Source: SIG307 sp964545045 (lineage in GTDB: Bacteria > Bacillota > Clostridia > Lachnospirales > Lachnospiraceae). Taken from it: 64,000 nucleotides of DNA. The position numbers and the translations under genes were made by a program. The notes under the pieces were generated by a model. The model made no database searches, had not been told where the DNA came from, and worked only from the letters and a program-made list of their open reading frames with translations. The stretch lies in NCBI GenBank assembly GCA_964545045.1, contig CAZJEN010000013.1, forward strand, positions 15,983 through 79,982, written 5' to 3'. Positions 17,530-26,373 of this stretch are shown in pieces; within the stretch, counting starts at the first letter, position 1; each line of letters begins with the position of its first letter.

Positions 17530-19905
17530 TTAAAACTCTACTATCGTAACTCCGTGGTCACCTTCTCCGAAGCCGCCTACCCGGTAACTCTTTACATAAC
17601 GCAACCGTTTCAAATACTGATGCACCGCATCCCTGAGCGCTCCGGTACCTCTTCCGTGAATAATCATCACCTGCGGCAAATGTGCCAAATATGCATCATC
17701 CAAATACTTCTCCAGTACAGGAAGCGCCTCATCCACACGTTTCCCGATGAGGTTACATTCCGGACTGACGCTCATACTCTTACTCATCTTAATCTTACCC
17801 ACTTCGGTACGAGCCTTCTTTTCCGGCTCCTGTACCGCTTCCGCCGGCGCAATATCCTTTATGTTGGCCTGGGTACGAAGTACACCAACCTGTACATACA
17901 GCTCACCCTTAGCATTCGGTAACGTTGCCACCGTACCGGTAAGATTCAGACTCAATACCTGTACGGTATCGCCCACTTTAATCTCCTCTGCCGTCATAAC
18001 CTTACGGTTCTTTTGCTTTTTCTTCTTTATGGCAAGGGAATTTTCCTTCTCTCCCAGCTTCTCTCTCAGTGCATTTCGTTCCGCTTCCATCTCACGTCCC
18101 GCACCGGATGTTCCCCACTTATTAAATTTCTTTATGGTACTGTCGGCATAGTCCTTTGCCTCTTGCAAAATATCCTTTGCCTTCTCGTTTGCTTCCCGCA
18201 GAACACGCTCCTTTGCCGCATCCAGACGGTCGCTCTTTTCCTGGTATTTTTTCTTTAAAGCCTCGGCCTCCGCAAGACGCTTTGCGGCCTCTTCCACATC
18301 CCGCTCGGTAGCCAAACGCTTCTTTTCCAAATCTGCGATAACGTCCTCAAAGCTCTGGTCCTTCACGCCGATAAAGCCTTTTGCCTCCTCGATAATCTCT
18401 TCGGAAAGCCCCAGCTTTTTTGATATTGCAAAAGCGTTACTCTTTCCCGGAATACCGATTAAGAGGCGATAGGTCGGACGCAGAGTCTCTACGGAAAACT
18501 CACAGCAGGCATTAGACACACCCTCGGTAGACAGTGCAAATATCTTTAATTCGCTGTAATGGGTGGTTGCCATGGTGCGGATGCCCTTACGGTGCAAATG
18601 GGTCAGAATGGACATAGCCAGTGCCGCACCCTCCGTCGGATCCGTTCCCGCACCAAGCTCATCGAACAATACCAAAGAATGCTCATCCGCTTTTTCCAAA
18701 ATTGACACCGTGTTGGTCATATGAGAGGAGAAAGTACTGAGGCTCTGCTCGATGCTCTGCTCGTCTCCGATATCCGCAAACACATCCTTGAACACAGCCA
18801 GTTCCGAGCCATCAAAGGCCGGAATATGCAGTCCCGCCTGACCCATGAGGGTAAACAGACCTACGGTCTTTAAGGATACAGTCTTACCGCCGGTATTCGG
18901 ACCGGTAATTACAAGAAGAGAAAAGTCCCCTCCCAGATAAATATCAATCGGAACTACCTTATGCGGGTCAATCAGCGGATGACGACCTCTTTTGATATTA
19001 ATATAGCCACGTTCGTTAAATTTCGGCTCCGTTCCCTTCATGCTCTTTGACAGTACCGCTCTCGCAAAAATAAAGTCCAGCTCCGTCAAAGTTTTCATGT
19101 TATAGGCAAGATTCTCCACGTGCTCTGCGGCAAAAGCGGACAACTCCGCCAGAATCTTTTCAATCTCAATCTTTTCCTTTTCTGCCAGTTCCGCCAGCTC
19201 GTTGTTTAGCTTCACCACCGCCATCGGTTCCATAAACACAGTGGAACCCTTGGAGGAACGATCATGAATCATACCGGAAAACTTTCCCTGGTACTCCTGC
19301 TTTACCGGAAGACAATATCTGCCGTTACGCATGGTCACCAAAGCATCCTGGAACATCATCTGGTTATCTTGGGAATTAACGATAGACGCCAGCTGTTCTC
19401 TGATTTTATCATTGGTGATACGCATCTGACGACGCACCTGCTTTAAGCCGGCACTGGCATCGTCCGCAATCTCTTCCTCGGAAATAATACAGCGCTGAAT
19501 CTCGTTGTTCAAGGTGACAAGGGGCTCCAGAAGCGTAAAACGCTCCGTGAGACAGTCCGTTACCTCTTCCTCACCGGTCGTACCGTACTGCTTTACCCTC
19601 TGGGTAGCGGTAAGTACCGAACTGATTTTTAACAATTCCCCTGCCAATAAAGAGGAACCTACCTCCAACAACTTTAAGGTCCCGCCGATATCCGGCAAAC
19701 CGTTAAAGGAAAGACTGCCCTTTTTGAACACTCTCTTTAAGGCATCCGTGGTCTCTCTCTGCAGTTCTTCAATCTTAGAAAGCTCGGTCTGCGGTTTTAG
19801 CTCCGCACAGAGACGTCTGCCCGGCTCCGAGCCCGCATAATGCTGCAACCGCTCAATTATTTTTCCGTACTCTAAGGTACGCAATGCTTTTTCATTTACA
19901 CTCAT
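17530..19905 (-). CDS. mutS2: MutS2 ATPase/endonuclease
   Basis: 791 residues, the family length. Core and lever regions lead to the ABC-type ATPase with Walker A TGPNTGGKT, Walker B VLFDELGAGTDP and ATTHYSELK; a coiled-coil and a C-terminal Smr domain follow, with HGRGTGALRD conserved. In Bacillus, MutS2 acts on collided ribosomes and on recombination intermediates. The usual LDLRG motif at the start of the Smr domain here reads CNLIGKR, so the nuclease step may be altered. Sits 52 bp after trmL. Confidence 0.92.
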   Translation of the reverse strand: MSVNEKALRTLEYGKIIERLQHYAGSEPGRRLCAELKPQTELSKIEELQRETTDALKRVFKKGSLSFNGLPDIGGTLKLLEVGSSLLAGELLKISSVLTATQRVKQYGTTGEEEVTDCLTERFTLLEPLVTLNNEIQRCIISEEEIADDASAGLKQVRRQMRITNDKIREQLASIVNSQDNQMMFQDALVTMRNGRYCLPVKQEYQGKFSGMIHDRSSKGSTVFMEPMAVVKLNNELAELAEKEKIEIEKILAELSAFAAEHVENLAYNMKTLTELDFIFARAVLSKSMKGTEPKFNERGYINIKRGRHPLIDPHKVVPIDIYLGGDFSLLVITGPNTGGKTVSLKTVGLFTLMGQAGLHIPAFDGSELAVFKDVFADIGDEQSIEQSLSTFSSHMTNTVSILEKADEHSLVLFDELGAGTDPTEGAALAMSILTHLHRKGIRTMATTHYSELKIFALSTEGVSNACCEFSVETLRPTYRLLIGIPGKSNAFAISKKLGLSEEIIEEAKGFIGVKDQSFEDVIADLEKKRLATERDVEEAAKRLAEAEALKKKYQEKSDRLDAAKERVLREANEKAKDILQEAKDYADSTIKKFNKWGTSGAGREMEAERNALREKLGEKENSLAIKKKKQKNRKVMTAEEIKVGDTVQVLSLNLTGTVATLPNAKGELYVQVGVLRTQANIKDIAPAEAVQEPEKKARTEVGKIKMSKSMSVSPECNLIGKRVDEALPVLEKYLDDAYLAHLPQVMIIHGRGTGALRDAVHQYLKRLRYVKSYRVGGFGEGDHGVTIVEF

Positions 19906-19957
19906 ATCAAAATCCTCTAACTTTTCTGAACACGCGCCTTTGCGTCACGCAAAAGCT

Positions 19958-20464
19958 CTATGAATCAACTTCACTCCAGCTGTGGCGATGAAGCTCTCCC
20001 TGCATCTGCATATGTGAAAAACCCTTCTGACGCAGTGCCTCATAAGTCACAATCGCCACCGAATTGGAAAGGTTCAGGGAACGAATCTCCGACAACATCG
20101 GAATTCGGATACAACGCTCCTTATCCGTCATCAAAATCTCCTCCGGAATCCCGGCACTCTCCTTGCCGAACATAATATACGCCTCGTCCTCGTATGCTAC
20201 CTCAGAATACAAACTCTGCCCCTTTGTGGTCGCCATATACGGACGAGCTCCCGGATTCTTCTCTAAAAATTCCTCGTAGTTTTTATACACATGCAAATCG
20301 ATATCCTTCCAGTAATCCATACCGGCACGGCGTACCGCCTTTTCCGAAATATCAAAGCCCAACGGCTCGATTAAATGCAAACGGCTTCCGGTCGCCACAC
20401 AGGTCCGCCCGATATTTCCCGTATTTGCCGGAATCTCCGGCTCAAGTAACACTATATTTATCAT
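19958..20464 (-). CDS. trmL: tRNA (cytidine/uridine-34 2'-O)-methyltransferase
   Basis: 168-residue SPOUT enzyme. Begins INIVLLEPEIPANTGNIGRTC, with the SAM-binding knot in MFGKESAGIP and IPMLSEIRSLNLSNSVAI. Methylates the wobble ribose of tRNA-Leu species. Full length. First gene of the long minus-strand run that continues into mutS2. Confidence 0.93.
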   Translation of the reverse strand: MINIVLLEPEIPANTGNIGRTCVATGSRLHLIEPLGFDISEKAVRRAGMDYWKDIDLHVYKNYEEFLEKNPGARPYMATTKGQSLYSEVAYEDEAYIMFGKESAGIPEEILMTDKERCIRIPMLSEIRSLNLSNSVAIVTYEALRQKGFSHMQMQGELHRHSWSEVDS

Positions 20465-20560
20465 GCTCTTTCATTCCTCCGCAATTCTCGTTTCAGCGTA
20501 ACTCTTTCCAAAAACTCCTGCCTGAAACATTTTCCGCTCGAACTCTCGAACATCGCAAAA

Positions 20561-20582
20561 AAGGGTGAAACGATTCACCCTT
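20561..20582 (-). terminator. Terminator after sigH
   Basis: Perfect hairpin AAGGGTGAA (20561-20569) and TTCACCCTT (20574-20582) with a 4-base loop, flanked by A/T runs on both sides. It lies 32 bp past the sigH stop codon and closes the cysE-sigH operon; the trmL gene starts about 100 bp further. Confidence 0.85.
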
Positions 20583-20613
20583 AAAAACGCCTCGAAATCT
20601 TGCTTTTATTTTA

Positions 20614-21270
20614 TCACAAATCAGTCTTTATCGCAAGCACCGTTTTCAGCTTCTTCCGAATCCTCTGAAGCGCATTATCAATGGATTTCGGCTCCTTTTC
20701 CATGACCTTTGCAATCTCCAGATAAGGCATCCCGGACGCATAATACGAAAGTACCTGCCGTTCCATTTTACTGAGGGAAGAAAACACCTCTTCCTCAATA
20801 CGAAGGGCATTTTCTCTGTCAATCACAGACTCCTCCGGGTCCTTCTGCCAGTAGCCCATCCCTTCATAAGCGTTGCCGCTGCCGACCACCGAATCAGAAT
20901 CCTCCGCAAAGGCATACAAATCAAAGGGAACGTAATTGTTTAACGGTTGGTTTTTCTTTGTATTGGAGGCTTTAATGGCCGAGTACATTTGTCTTGTAAT
21001 ACAAAGCCCCGCAAAGGCCGCAAAGGAATCGTTTCGTTCCGGATTATATTCCCGGATTGCCTTATACAATCCGATCATCCCCTCCTGAATCAAATCCTCC
21101 TTATCACCGCCTACCAGATACAACGCCGTCGCCTTGCTGCGAACCATGTTTTTGTAACGGTTCAACATCTCCTCCGTGGCATCGTCGTCTCCGTTCTGAC
21201 ACCGCATAAGAAGCACCTTTTCATCTTCCTGTAGCGGATTATTCAGTTGTTCCGATGCCTGATTTGCCAT
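20614..21270 (-). CDS. sigH: RNA polymerase sigma-H factor (sporulation/transition state)
   Basis: 218 residues. Region 2 holds DLIQEGMIGLYKAIREYNPERNDSFAAFA, region 4 holds LSKMERQVLSYYASGMPYLEIAKVMEKEPKSIDNALQRIRKKL. Placement after cysE-cysS-mrnC-rlmB is the conserved Firmicutes order of SigH, the transition-state sigma factor that starts sporulation. With dpaAB at the other end of the window it supports a spore-forming host. Confidence 0.92.
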   Translation of the reverse strand: MANQASEQLNNPLQEDEKVLLMRCQNGDDDATEEMLNRYKNMVRSKATALYLVGGDKEDLIQEGMIGLYKAIREYNPERNDSFAAFAGLCITRQMYSAIKASNTKKNQPLNNYVPFDLYAFAEDSDSVVGSGNAYEGMGYWQKDPEESVIDRENALRIEEEVFSSLSKMERQVLSYYASGMPYLEIAKVMEKEPKSIDNALQRIRKKLKTVLAIKTDL

Positions 21271-21319
21271 ACCGTTCTCCCCTTTATCTTACCAAACTGT
21301 TACAGCTTCTATCTTTCTT

Positions 21320-22063
21320 TTACTTTCCCAGTCTCTGACGTACGATTTCATACATCAGTACACCCGCTGCCACCGACGCATTGAGGGAATCAATGTCACC
21401 CGCCATCGGAATGCTGGTCACAAAATCACACTTTTCCTTTACCAAACGGCTGACACCCTCGCCCTCGTTTCCGATGACAAGACCTATCGGTCCCGTGAGA
21501 TTCTGGCGGTACATCACCTCTCCGTCCATATCCGCACAAACAAACCAAAGGCCCTTTTCTTTTAATTCCTCCATAGTCTGCACCAGATTTGTCACCTTCG
21601 CCACCGGGGTATAGTTTAAGGCTCCCGCACTGGTTTTCGCCACCGTAGCGGTCAAACCTACCGCACGACGCTTCGGAATAATGACACCGTGGGCTCCCGC
21701 CAGGTTTGCGGTACGAATAATCGCACCTAAATTGTGCGGATCCTCAATACCGTCAAGCAATACCAAAAACGGTGCTTCGCCCTTTTCTCTCGCAATGGCA
21801 AGAATGTCCTCTACCTCCGCATATTCATAGGCTGCCGCATAAGCGATAACCCCCTGATGCTTTCCGGTAGTGGAAATCTGGTCCAGACGCTCCTTCTTTA
21901 CAAAGGAAACCACGGTATTATGCTTCTTTGCCTCTTTTAACACCGTCAGCATGGCACCTTCTCTATTGCCCTCCAACACCAACAAACGGTCTATGGTTTT
22001 TCCGGAACGAAACGCTTCCATCACCGCGTTTCTTCCCTCGATTGTTAATTCTTCGTATCGCAT
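21320..22063 (-). CDS. rlmB: 23S rRNA (guanosine-2251 2'-O)-methyltransferase
   Basis: 247-residue SpoU/TrmH-type SPOUT enzyme with an N-terminal RNA-binding domain (1-75) and knot motifs DGIEDPHNLGAIIRTA, VIGNEGEGVSRLV and IPMAGDIDSLNASVAAGV. Methylates the ribose of a P-loop guanosine of 23S rRNA. Its start overlaps the end of mrnC by 19 bp. Standard operon place. Confidence 0.93.
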   Translation of the reverse strand: MRYEELTIEGRNAVMEAFRSGKTIDRLLVLEGNREGAMLTVLKEAKKHNTVVSFVKKERLDQISTTGKHQGVIAYAAAYEYAEVEDILAIAREKGEAPFLVLLDGIEDPHNLGAIIRTANLAGAHGVIIPKRRAVGLTATVAKTSAGALNYTPVAKVTNLVQTMEELKEKGLWFVCADMDGEVMYRQNLTGPIGLVIGNEGEGVSRLVKEKCDFVTSIPMAGDIDSLNASVAAGVLMYEIVRQRLGK

Positions 22064-22524
22064 GTGTTATCCTCCGTCATTCCTGCCTTAGCCATCGTAA
22101 GCATCCGCTCCGTCTGCCCCGTCAGATACCAAAATCCAAACAGTGCCTCAAAGCCCGTAGCCACCCGGTAATCTCCAATGGTGGCATTCTTCGCACTGGT
22201 ATAAGACTTGGCATTGCGTCCTCTGCGAAATACCGACATTTCTTCCTCTGTCAACTGCTCCTTGATGCGATGATAAGAGTCTGCCTGAGCCTCTGCTTTT
22301 ACCAGCTTACTGGCATGCTTGTGCAATACATTCACCGGCGCATTGCCACGCTCCACCAAAATGGTCCTCACAATCACTTCATAAACCGCATCTCCGATAT
22401 AAGCTAACGTCAAAGGCGAATATTGCCTTGCGTCCTGTTCCTTTAAGGAAAAAGCAGTACAAATCGTCCCAAACAGCGGAAGCTCGGTACTTGCTTTATT
22501 TGCCTGTTCCAAAGTATCCGACAT
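22045..22524 (-). CDS. mrnC: Mini-ribonuclease 3
   Basis: 159 residues, an RNase III catalytic domain without the double-stranded RNA-binding domain. The signature SPLTLAYIGDAVYEVIVR carries the acidic metal ligands, and FEALFGFWYLTGQ the second set. It matures 23S rRNA ends. Start at 22524 has AAGGAGG 8 bases upstream; the longer reading overlaps cysS. Sits between cysS and rlmB as in Bacillus. Confidence 0.92.
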   Translation of the reverse strand: MSDTLEQANKASTELPLFGTICTAFSLKEQDARQYSPLTLAYIGDAVYEVIVRTILVERGNAPVNVLHKHASKLVKAEAQADSYHRIKEQLTEEEMSVFRRGRNAKSYTSAKNATIGDYRVATGFEALFGFWYLTGQTERMLTMAKAGMTEDNTCDTKN

Positions 22525-22541
22525 GACAGCCGCCTCCTTGT

Positions 22542-23975
22542 TTACACCAGTTCCCAAACTACGCCTTCTCTCGTATCCTTAATGGCAACGCCCTTTGCCA
22601 AAAGCTCGTCACGAATCGCGTCTGCCTTTGCAAAATCCTTTGCCTTCTTTGCTTCCTTACGTTCTTCAATCTTTGCCAGAACGAATGCGGTCAGCTCATC
22701 GTCCGCACCGGCTGCACCGTTGTCCGCGGTATCGTTTGCGGCTACACCTGCAGTCAGGTTAAGACCCAGCACATAGTCCATTTCCTCTACCAACGCAAAC
22801 TTCGTTGCTCCGTTCATCTCATCCTTTAATACATCGTATACTACAGTCAATGCGCTGGAAGTATTGATATCGTTTGCTAACGCCTCCAAGAACTTCTCGC
22901 GGTATTCTGCCTTCTTTGCCTCATCCACGGTACCGCTCTTATCCAGACCCGCAATACGCTTTACCAGCTTCTGATATGCCGCTGCCACCTGGTCCAGCAC
23001 CTCATAAGAGAATTCCAACGGCTTACGGTAATGGGACTGCAAGCAGAACATACGGTAAACCAGCGGATTGTAGCCCTTCTGTTCTAAGAGAGACACGGTT
23101 AAGAAATCTCCCTTGGACTTACTCATCTTACCGGAACGGTCGTTCAAATGATGTACATGGAACCAGTAGTTACACCACTTATGACCGAGATATGCCTCAC
23201 TCTGTGCAATTTCATTGGTATGGTGCGGGAAAATATTGTCCACGCCGCCGCAGTGAATGTCCATATCCTCGCCAAGATGCTTGATAGAAATACCGGAGCA
23301 CTCGATGTGCCAGCCCGGATAGCCGATTCCCCACGGGCTGTTCCACTTTAATTCTTGGTCGTCAAACTTGGACTTGGTAAACCAAAGTACGAAGTCACTC
23401 TTATTCTTCTTGTTTTCGTCCTGCTCTACGTCATCACGGACGCCCACCAGAAGCTCCTTTTCACTCTGACTGGAGAATACATAGTAATCGTTGAGCTTCG
23501 AAGTATCAAAGTAAATATTTCCGCCTGCTTCGTAAGCATAGCCCTTCTCTAACAGTACCTCTACCATGTGGATAAACTCACCGAGACAATTGGTTGCCGG
23601 CTCTACCACATCCGGAGTCTTAATATTAAGCTTTCCGCAATCGGAGAAAAAGGCATCGGTATAAAACTTTGCAATCTCCATAACGGTCTTATTCTCACGC
23701 TTTGCGCCCTTTAACATCTTATCCTCACCGGTATCCGCATCACTGGACAGATGTCCTACGTCGGTAATGTTCATAACGCGCTTTACATCATAGCCGCCGA
23801 AACGAAGAGACTTCTCCAAGACATCCTCCATAATGTAGCTGCGCAGATTTCCGATGTGTGCGAAATGATACACCGTCGGTCCGCAGGTGTACATCTTTAC
23901 TTTACCGTCCGCATTCGGGATAAACGGCTCTACTTTTCTTGTTAAGGTGTTAAATAACTGAAACTTGTTTTCCAT
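22542..23975 (-). CDS. cysS: Cysteinyl-tRNA synthetase
   Basis: 477-residue class I synthetase. HIGH motif appears as HFAHIGN, KMSKS as GKMSKSKGD, zinc ligands include CGPT near residue 30 and the ECSGIS/HCGGVDN segments. Charges tRNA-Cys in the cytoplasm. Start at 23975 follows AAAGGAG. The C-terminal region has an Ala-rich insertion (about 425-440). Co-transcribed with cysE under a cysteine T-box. Confidence 0.96.
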   Translation of the reverse strand: MENKFQLFNTLTRKVEPFIPNADGKVKMYTCGPTVYHFAHIGNLRSYIMEDVLEKSLRFGGYDVKRVMNITDVGHLSSDADTGEDKMLKGAKRENKTVMEIAKFYTDAFFSDCGKLNIKTPDVVEPATNCLGEFIHMVEVLLEKGYAYEAGGNIYFDTSKLNDYYVFSSQSEKELLVGVRDDVEQDENKKNKSDFVLWFTKSKFDDQELKWNSPWGIGYPGWHIECSGISIKHLGEDMDIHCGGVDNIFPHHTNEIAQSEAYLGHKWCNYWFHVHHLNDRSGKMSKSKGDFLTVSLLEQKGYNPLVYRMFCLQSHYRKPLEFSYEVLDQVAAAYQKLVKRIAGLDKSGTVDEAKKAEYREKFLEALANDINTSSALTVVYDVLKDEMNGATKFALVEEMDYVLGLNLTAGVAANDTADNGAAGADDELTAFVLAKIEERKEAKKAKDFAKADAIRDELLAKGVAIKDTREGVVWELV

Positions 23976-24018
23976 GATTTTCTCCTTTTCTCGTTGTTTT
24001 AAACAATTCTGACTTTCC

Positions 24019-24675
24019 CTACTTTTTCTCAACCGCAGCAGCAAGCTCGTCTACACGCTCTCTTAACTTGCTGTTCTCTTGCTGTAGTCTGTCGATTTCC
24101 ATCATAACCGGGTTCGGCAAATGCACCTGATCCAAATCTTCTCGCGGAATCCGCACATTATCTCTCTTTACCACAATGCCCGGAACACCCACTACCGTGG
24201 AATTCGGCGGCACTTCCTTTAACACTACGGAACCTGCGCCGATTTTGGAATTCTCTCCTACGGTAAAGGACCCAAGCACTTTCGCGCCGGCACTGATCAT
24301 CACGTTGTCCCCAATGGTAGGGTGACGTTTGCCCTGCTCCTTACCGGTACCTCCCAGGGTCACCCCCTGATACAATGTTACGTTGTCGCCGATAATCGCC
24401 GTCTCTCCGATGACCACTCCGTGACCGTGGTCAATGAATAATCCCTTGCCGATGGTAGCACCCGGATGAATCTCGATGCCGGTTTTTCGTGCCGTCCGTT
24501 GGGAATACCAACGAGCCAGAAAATAGTGCTTCTTTAAATATAATTTATGCGCCAGACGATGCCGTAAAATCGCCCGGAAACTCGGATAAAGAAATACTTC
24601 CCAAGAAGATTTAATCGCGGCATCCCGCTCTCTTATCACTTGCATTTCTTCCTTGACATATTGTATAAAGCCCAT
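24019..24675 (-). CDS. cysE: Serine O-acetyltransferase
   Basis: 218 residues. N-terminal helical domain, then left-handed beta-helix hexapeptide repeats with IHPGATIGKGLFIDHGHGVVIGE; catalytic His residues lie in DHGHG. Makes O-acetylserine for cysteine synthesis. C-terminal tail ends in a short coiled coil. Start at 24675 has AAGGAGG 6 bases upstream. First gene after the T-box leader, so it is induced when tRNA-Cys is uncharged. Confidence 0.94.
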   Translation of the reverse strand: MGFIQYVKEEMQVIRERDAAIKSSWEVFLYPSFRAILRHRLAHKLYLKKHYFLARWYSQRTARKTGIEIHPGATIGKGLFIDHGHGVVIGETAIIGDNVTLYQGVTLGGTGKEQGKRHPTIGDNVMISAGAKVLGSFTVGENSKIGAGSVVLKEVPPNSTVVGVPGIVVKRDNVRIPREDLDQVHLPNPVMMEIDRLQQENSKLRERVDELAAAVEKK

Positions 24676-24689
24676 AAAAGACCTCCTTC

Positions 24690-24760
24690 CTTGACATCCC
24701 GCGTAAGCCGCGCTTCGCGCTCGCCATCTACGCCGTGGCTTCGCCATCTACGCGCCCGCG
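24690..24760. repeat. GC-rich segment with a 20-bp direct repeat between T-box and cysE
   Basis: TCGCCATCTACGC occurs at 24721-24733 and again at 24741-24753, exactly 20 bp apart, followed by CGC-rich small palindromes at 24696-24712. Base composition differs from the surrounding DNA. No coding sense; it lies after the T-box terminator, in the 5' untranslated part of cysE. Confidence 0.6.
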
Positions 24761-25022
24761 AAAAAAATACACCTCATCCTAGGATGAGGTGCAATATACA
24801 CGGTTCCACTCAACTTTTACAAGAGCCGCATAATACGCTTCTCTCGTTCTCTGTGCATGATAACGACTGCCGCCGTACAAGGCTACCCGCAAACAGCGCT
24901 CACCCGTCCGCTCCGAAATGCACTTCACTGAAATCTCGAACCAGAACTGCTTTCAGCCGGTGACAGTTCCTCTCTGTTGCTTTCCTTCTCAGCTACTCTT
25001 TTCTTCACTGCGTTTCTCTACT
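24761..25022 (-). promoter_or_regulatory. T-box riboswitch (tRNA-Cys) controlling cysE-cysS
   Basis: Leader of about 260 bases read on the minus strand. Features seen: stem I elements AGTAGC and AGAGAGG, a specifier loop with TGC (24922-24920) in GAAGTGCATTTCG, the T-box sequence GTGGAACCG (24809-24801), and an 11-bp terminator hairpin CACCTCATCCT/AGGATGAGGTG (24770-24791) followed by seven T. TGC is a Cys codon, matching the genes behind it. Uncharged tRNA-Cys pairs with the T-box sequence and prevents termination. Confidence 0.93.
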
Positions 25023-25028
25023 TTCTCC

Positions 25029-25058
25029 ATTATATGCAGAGGGAACGGAATTTGTCAA
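25029..25058 (-). promoter_or_regulatory. Sigma-A promoter of the cysE T-box operon
   Basis: Consensus TTGACA (25058-25053), 18-bp spacer, consensus TATAAT (25034-25029). Transcription would start near 25022. It begins only 14 bp after the xylanase stop codon. Confidence 0.9.
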
Positions 25059-25071
25059 GTAAAAAGGGAAA

Positions 25072-26121
25072 TTAAACTTCCTCCGCTACGGCAATCACCG
25101 CACGGTAAGCGTCCTTCTCTTCCCAATTGTCCCCGAACAGAAGCGGATAACTTCTCTCTCTGCGGAAACCGGTAAGCCAGCTTACATCATCCTTCATGCC
25201 CCAGAAGGTAACACAGGTCAGATTTGCCGTACCGTTCTTCTTCGCATTTACATAAATCTCAAACAGCTTTTTATAAGCCTCTGCCAGCTTCTTCATACCT
25301 TCCTCGGAGCCGTCTGCATTATGAATATCCAATTCCGTAACCTGCACTTCAAGACCGGTTGCGCCAAAGTTTTCCAAAGTCTTCTCATATTCCGGCATAT
25401 CTTTATCAAACTCGTTTAAAATCAAATGAGACTGCATACCGATACCGTCGATTAACTTTTCTTCCATTAACGGCTTTACGATATAATTTAAAATCGTATC
25501 TCTCTTAAACGGATTAAAGGTATTGTAGTCATTATAAAAAAGCTTAACCTCCGGTGCCGCATACTTTCTGGCAAAACGAAACGCATTAATCACGAACTCA
25601 TCTCCAAGGGTCTGATACCACGGAGAACGCTTTCTCCAACCCTCTTCGTTTCTCTCTTCAATGGCCTCGTTTACTACATCCCACGCATAAATCACACCCG
25701 GGTACTCCGTCTGTACAAAGGTCAGTACGCTCTTAATATACCATTCCAATCTGGCAAGCATGGTCTCACGGGATGCCCACGGTGCCTCGAAATCATCCTC
25801 AAAGTTTTCCTTAAAGAACCAAATCGGGGTCTGATTGTGCCAGCCCAACGTATGACCGCGAAGAGCAATGCCGTTCTTCTTTGCAAACTCCAAATACTTC
25901 CGTGCCGTGTCGTAGTTCATCACCGGCTGAAGGTGATACTTCTCAGGATCTGCAAGCGTTGCTTCCTTATCCATCATAAACATCGGCTTCATATCATTTT
26001 CCGCCGTCATGCTGCTGTAGTGCTTTACAAGCTCATCCATGGCCTTATCGGACTTCATGTCAAACCGGGATACCGACGTTCCCATTTTAAAATATTGCTC
26101 ATATGCTTTCTTTAAACTCAT
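25072..26121 (-). CDS. Intracellular GH10 endo-1,4-beta-xylanase
   Basis: 349 residues forming one GH10 barrel with no signal peptide. Acid/base Glu152 in WDVVNEA and nucleophile Glu263 in VTELDIH; GHTLGWHNQTP is the conserved substrate-site His/Trp segment. Expected to cut xylan backbone; lacking an export signal, it would act on imported xylo-oligosaccharides. Distinct from the lipoprotein GH10 at 47148-48404. Monocistronic, divergent from the plus-strand gene at 26374. Confidence 0.93.
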   Translation of the reverse strand: MSLKKAYEQYFKMGTSVSRFDMKSDKAMDELVKHYSSMTAENDMKPMFMMDKEATLADPEKYHLQPVMNYDTARKYLEFAKKNGIALRGHTLGWHNQTPIWFFKENFEDDFEAPWASRETMLARLEWYIKSVLTFVQTEYPGVIYAWDVVNEAIEERNEEGWRKRSPWYQTLGDEFVINAFRFARKYAAPEVKLFYNDYNTFNPFKRDTILNYIVKPLMEEKLIDGIGMQSHLILNEFDKDMPEYEKTLENFGATGLEVQVTELDIHNADGSEEGMKKLAEAYKKLFEIYVNAKKNGTANLTCVTFWGMKDDVSWLTGFRRERSYPLLFGDNWEEKDAYRAVIAVAEEV

Positions 26122-26373
26122 ACCTTTCTACCTCTCCTTCTCTTTCCGGGATGCAGCATATTCAATCATTTTCCTTCTTGCTTTTATACCGCTTTACCCA
26201 GAAAAGAGTATAGCATACTTTTCCTGTAATATCCACATAAAAGTATTTTCCTATATAAGAAAACGAACTTATCTGTTATCTTGATGCTTCTCATTTTCTA
26301 CGTTCCCGCATATACTGTTGCAAACACGTTTCCGCTTATCCTCGGAAACTCCGCCGTTTCGAAAGGAGACGTT
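26122..26373. other. Divergent intergenic region
   Basis: 252 bp between the GH10 gene (minus) and the Gly-rich protein gene (plus). On the minus strand a TATACT -10 box lies at 26212-26207 without a clear -35 box. AAAGGAG at 26359-26365 is the ribosome binding site of the plus-strand gene. Nothing else recognisable. Confidence 0.4.
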
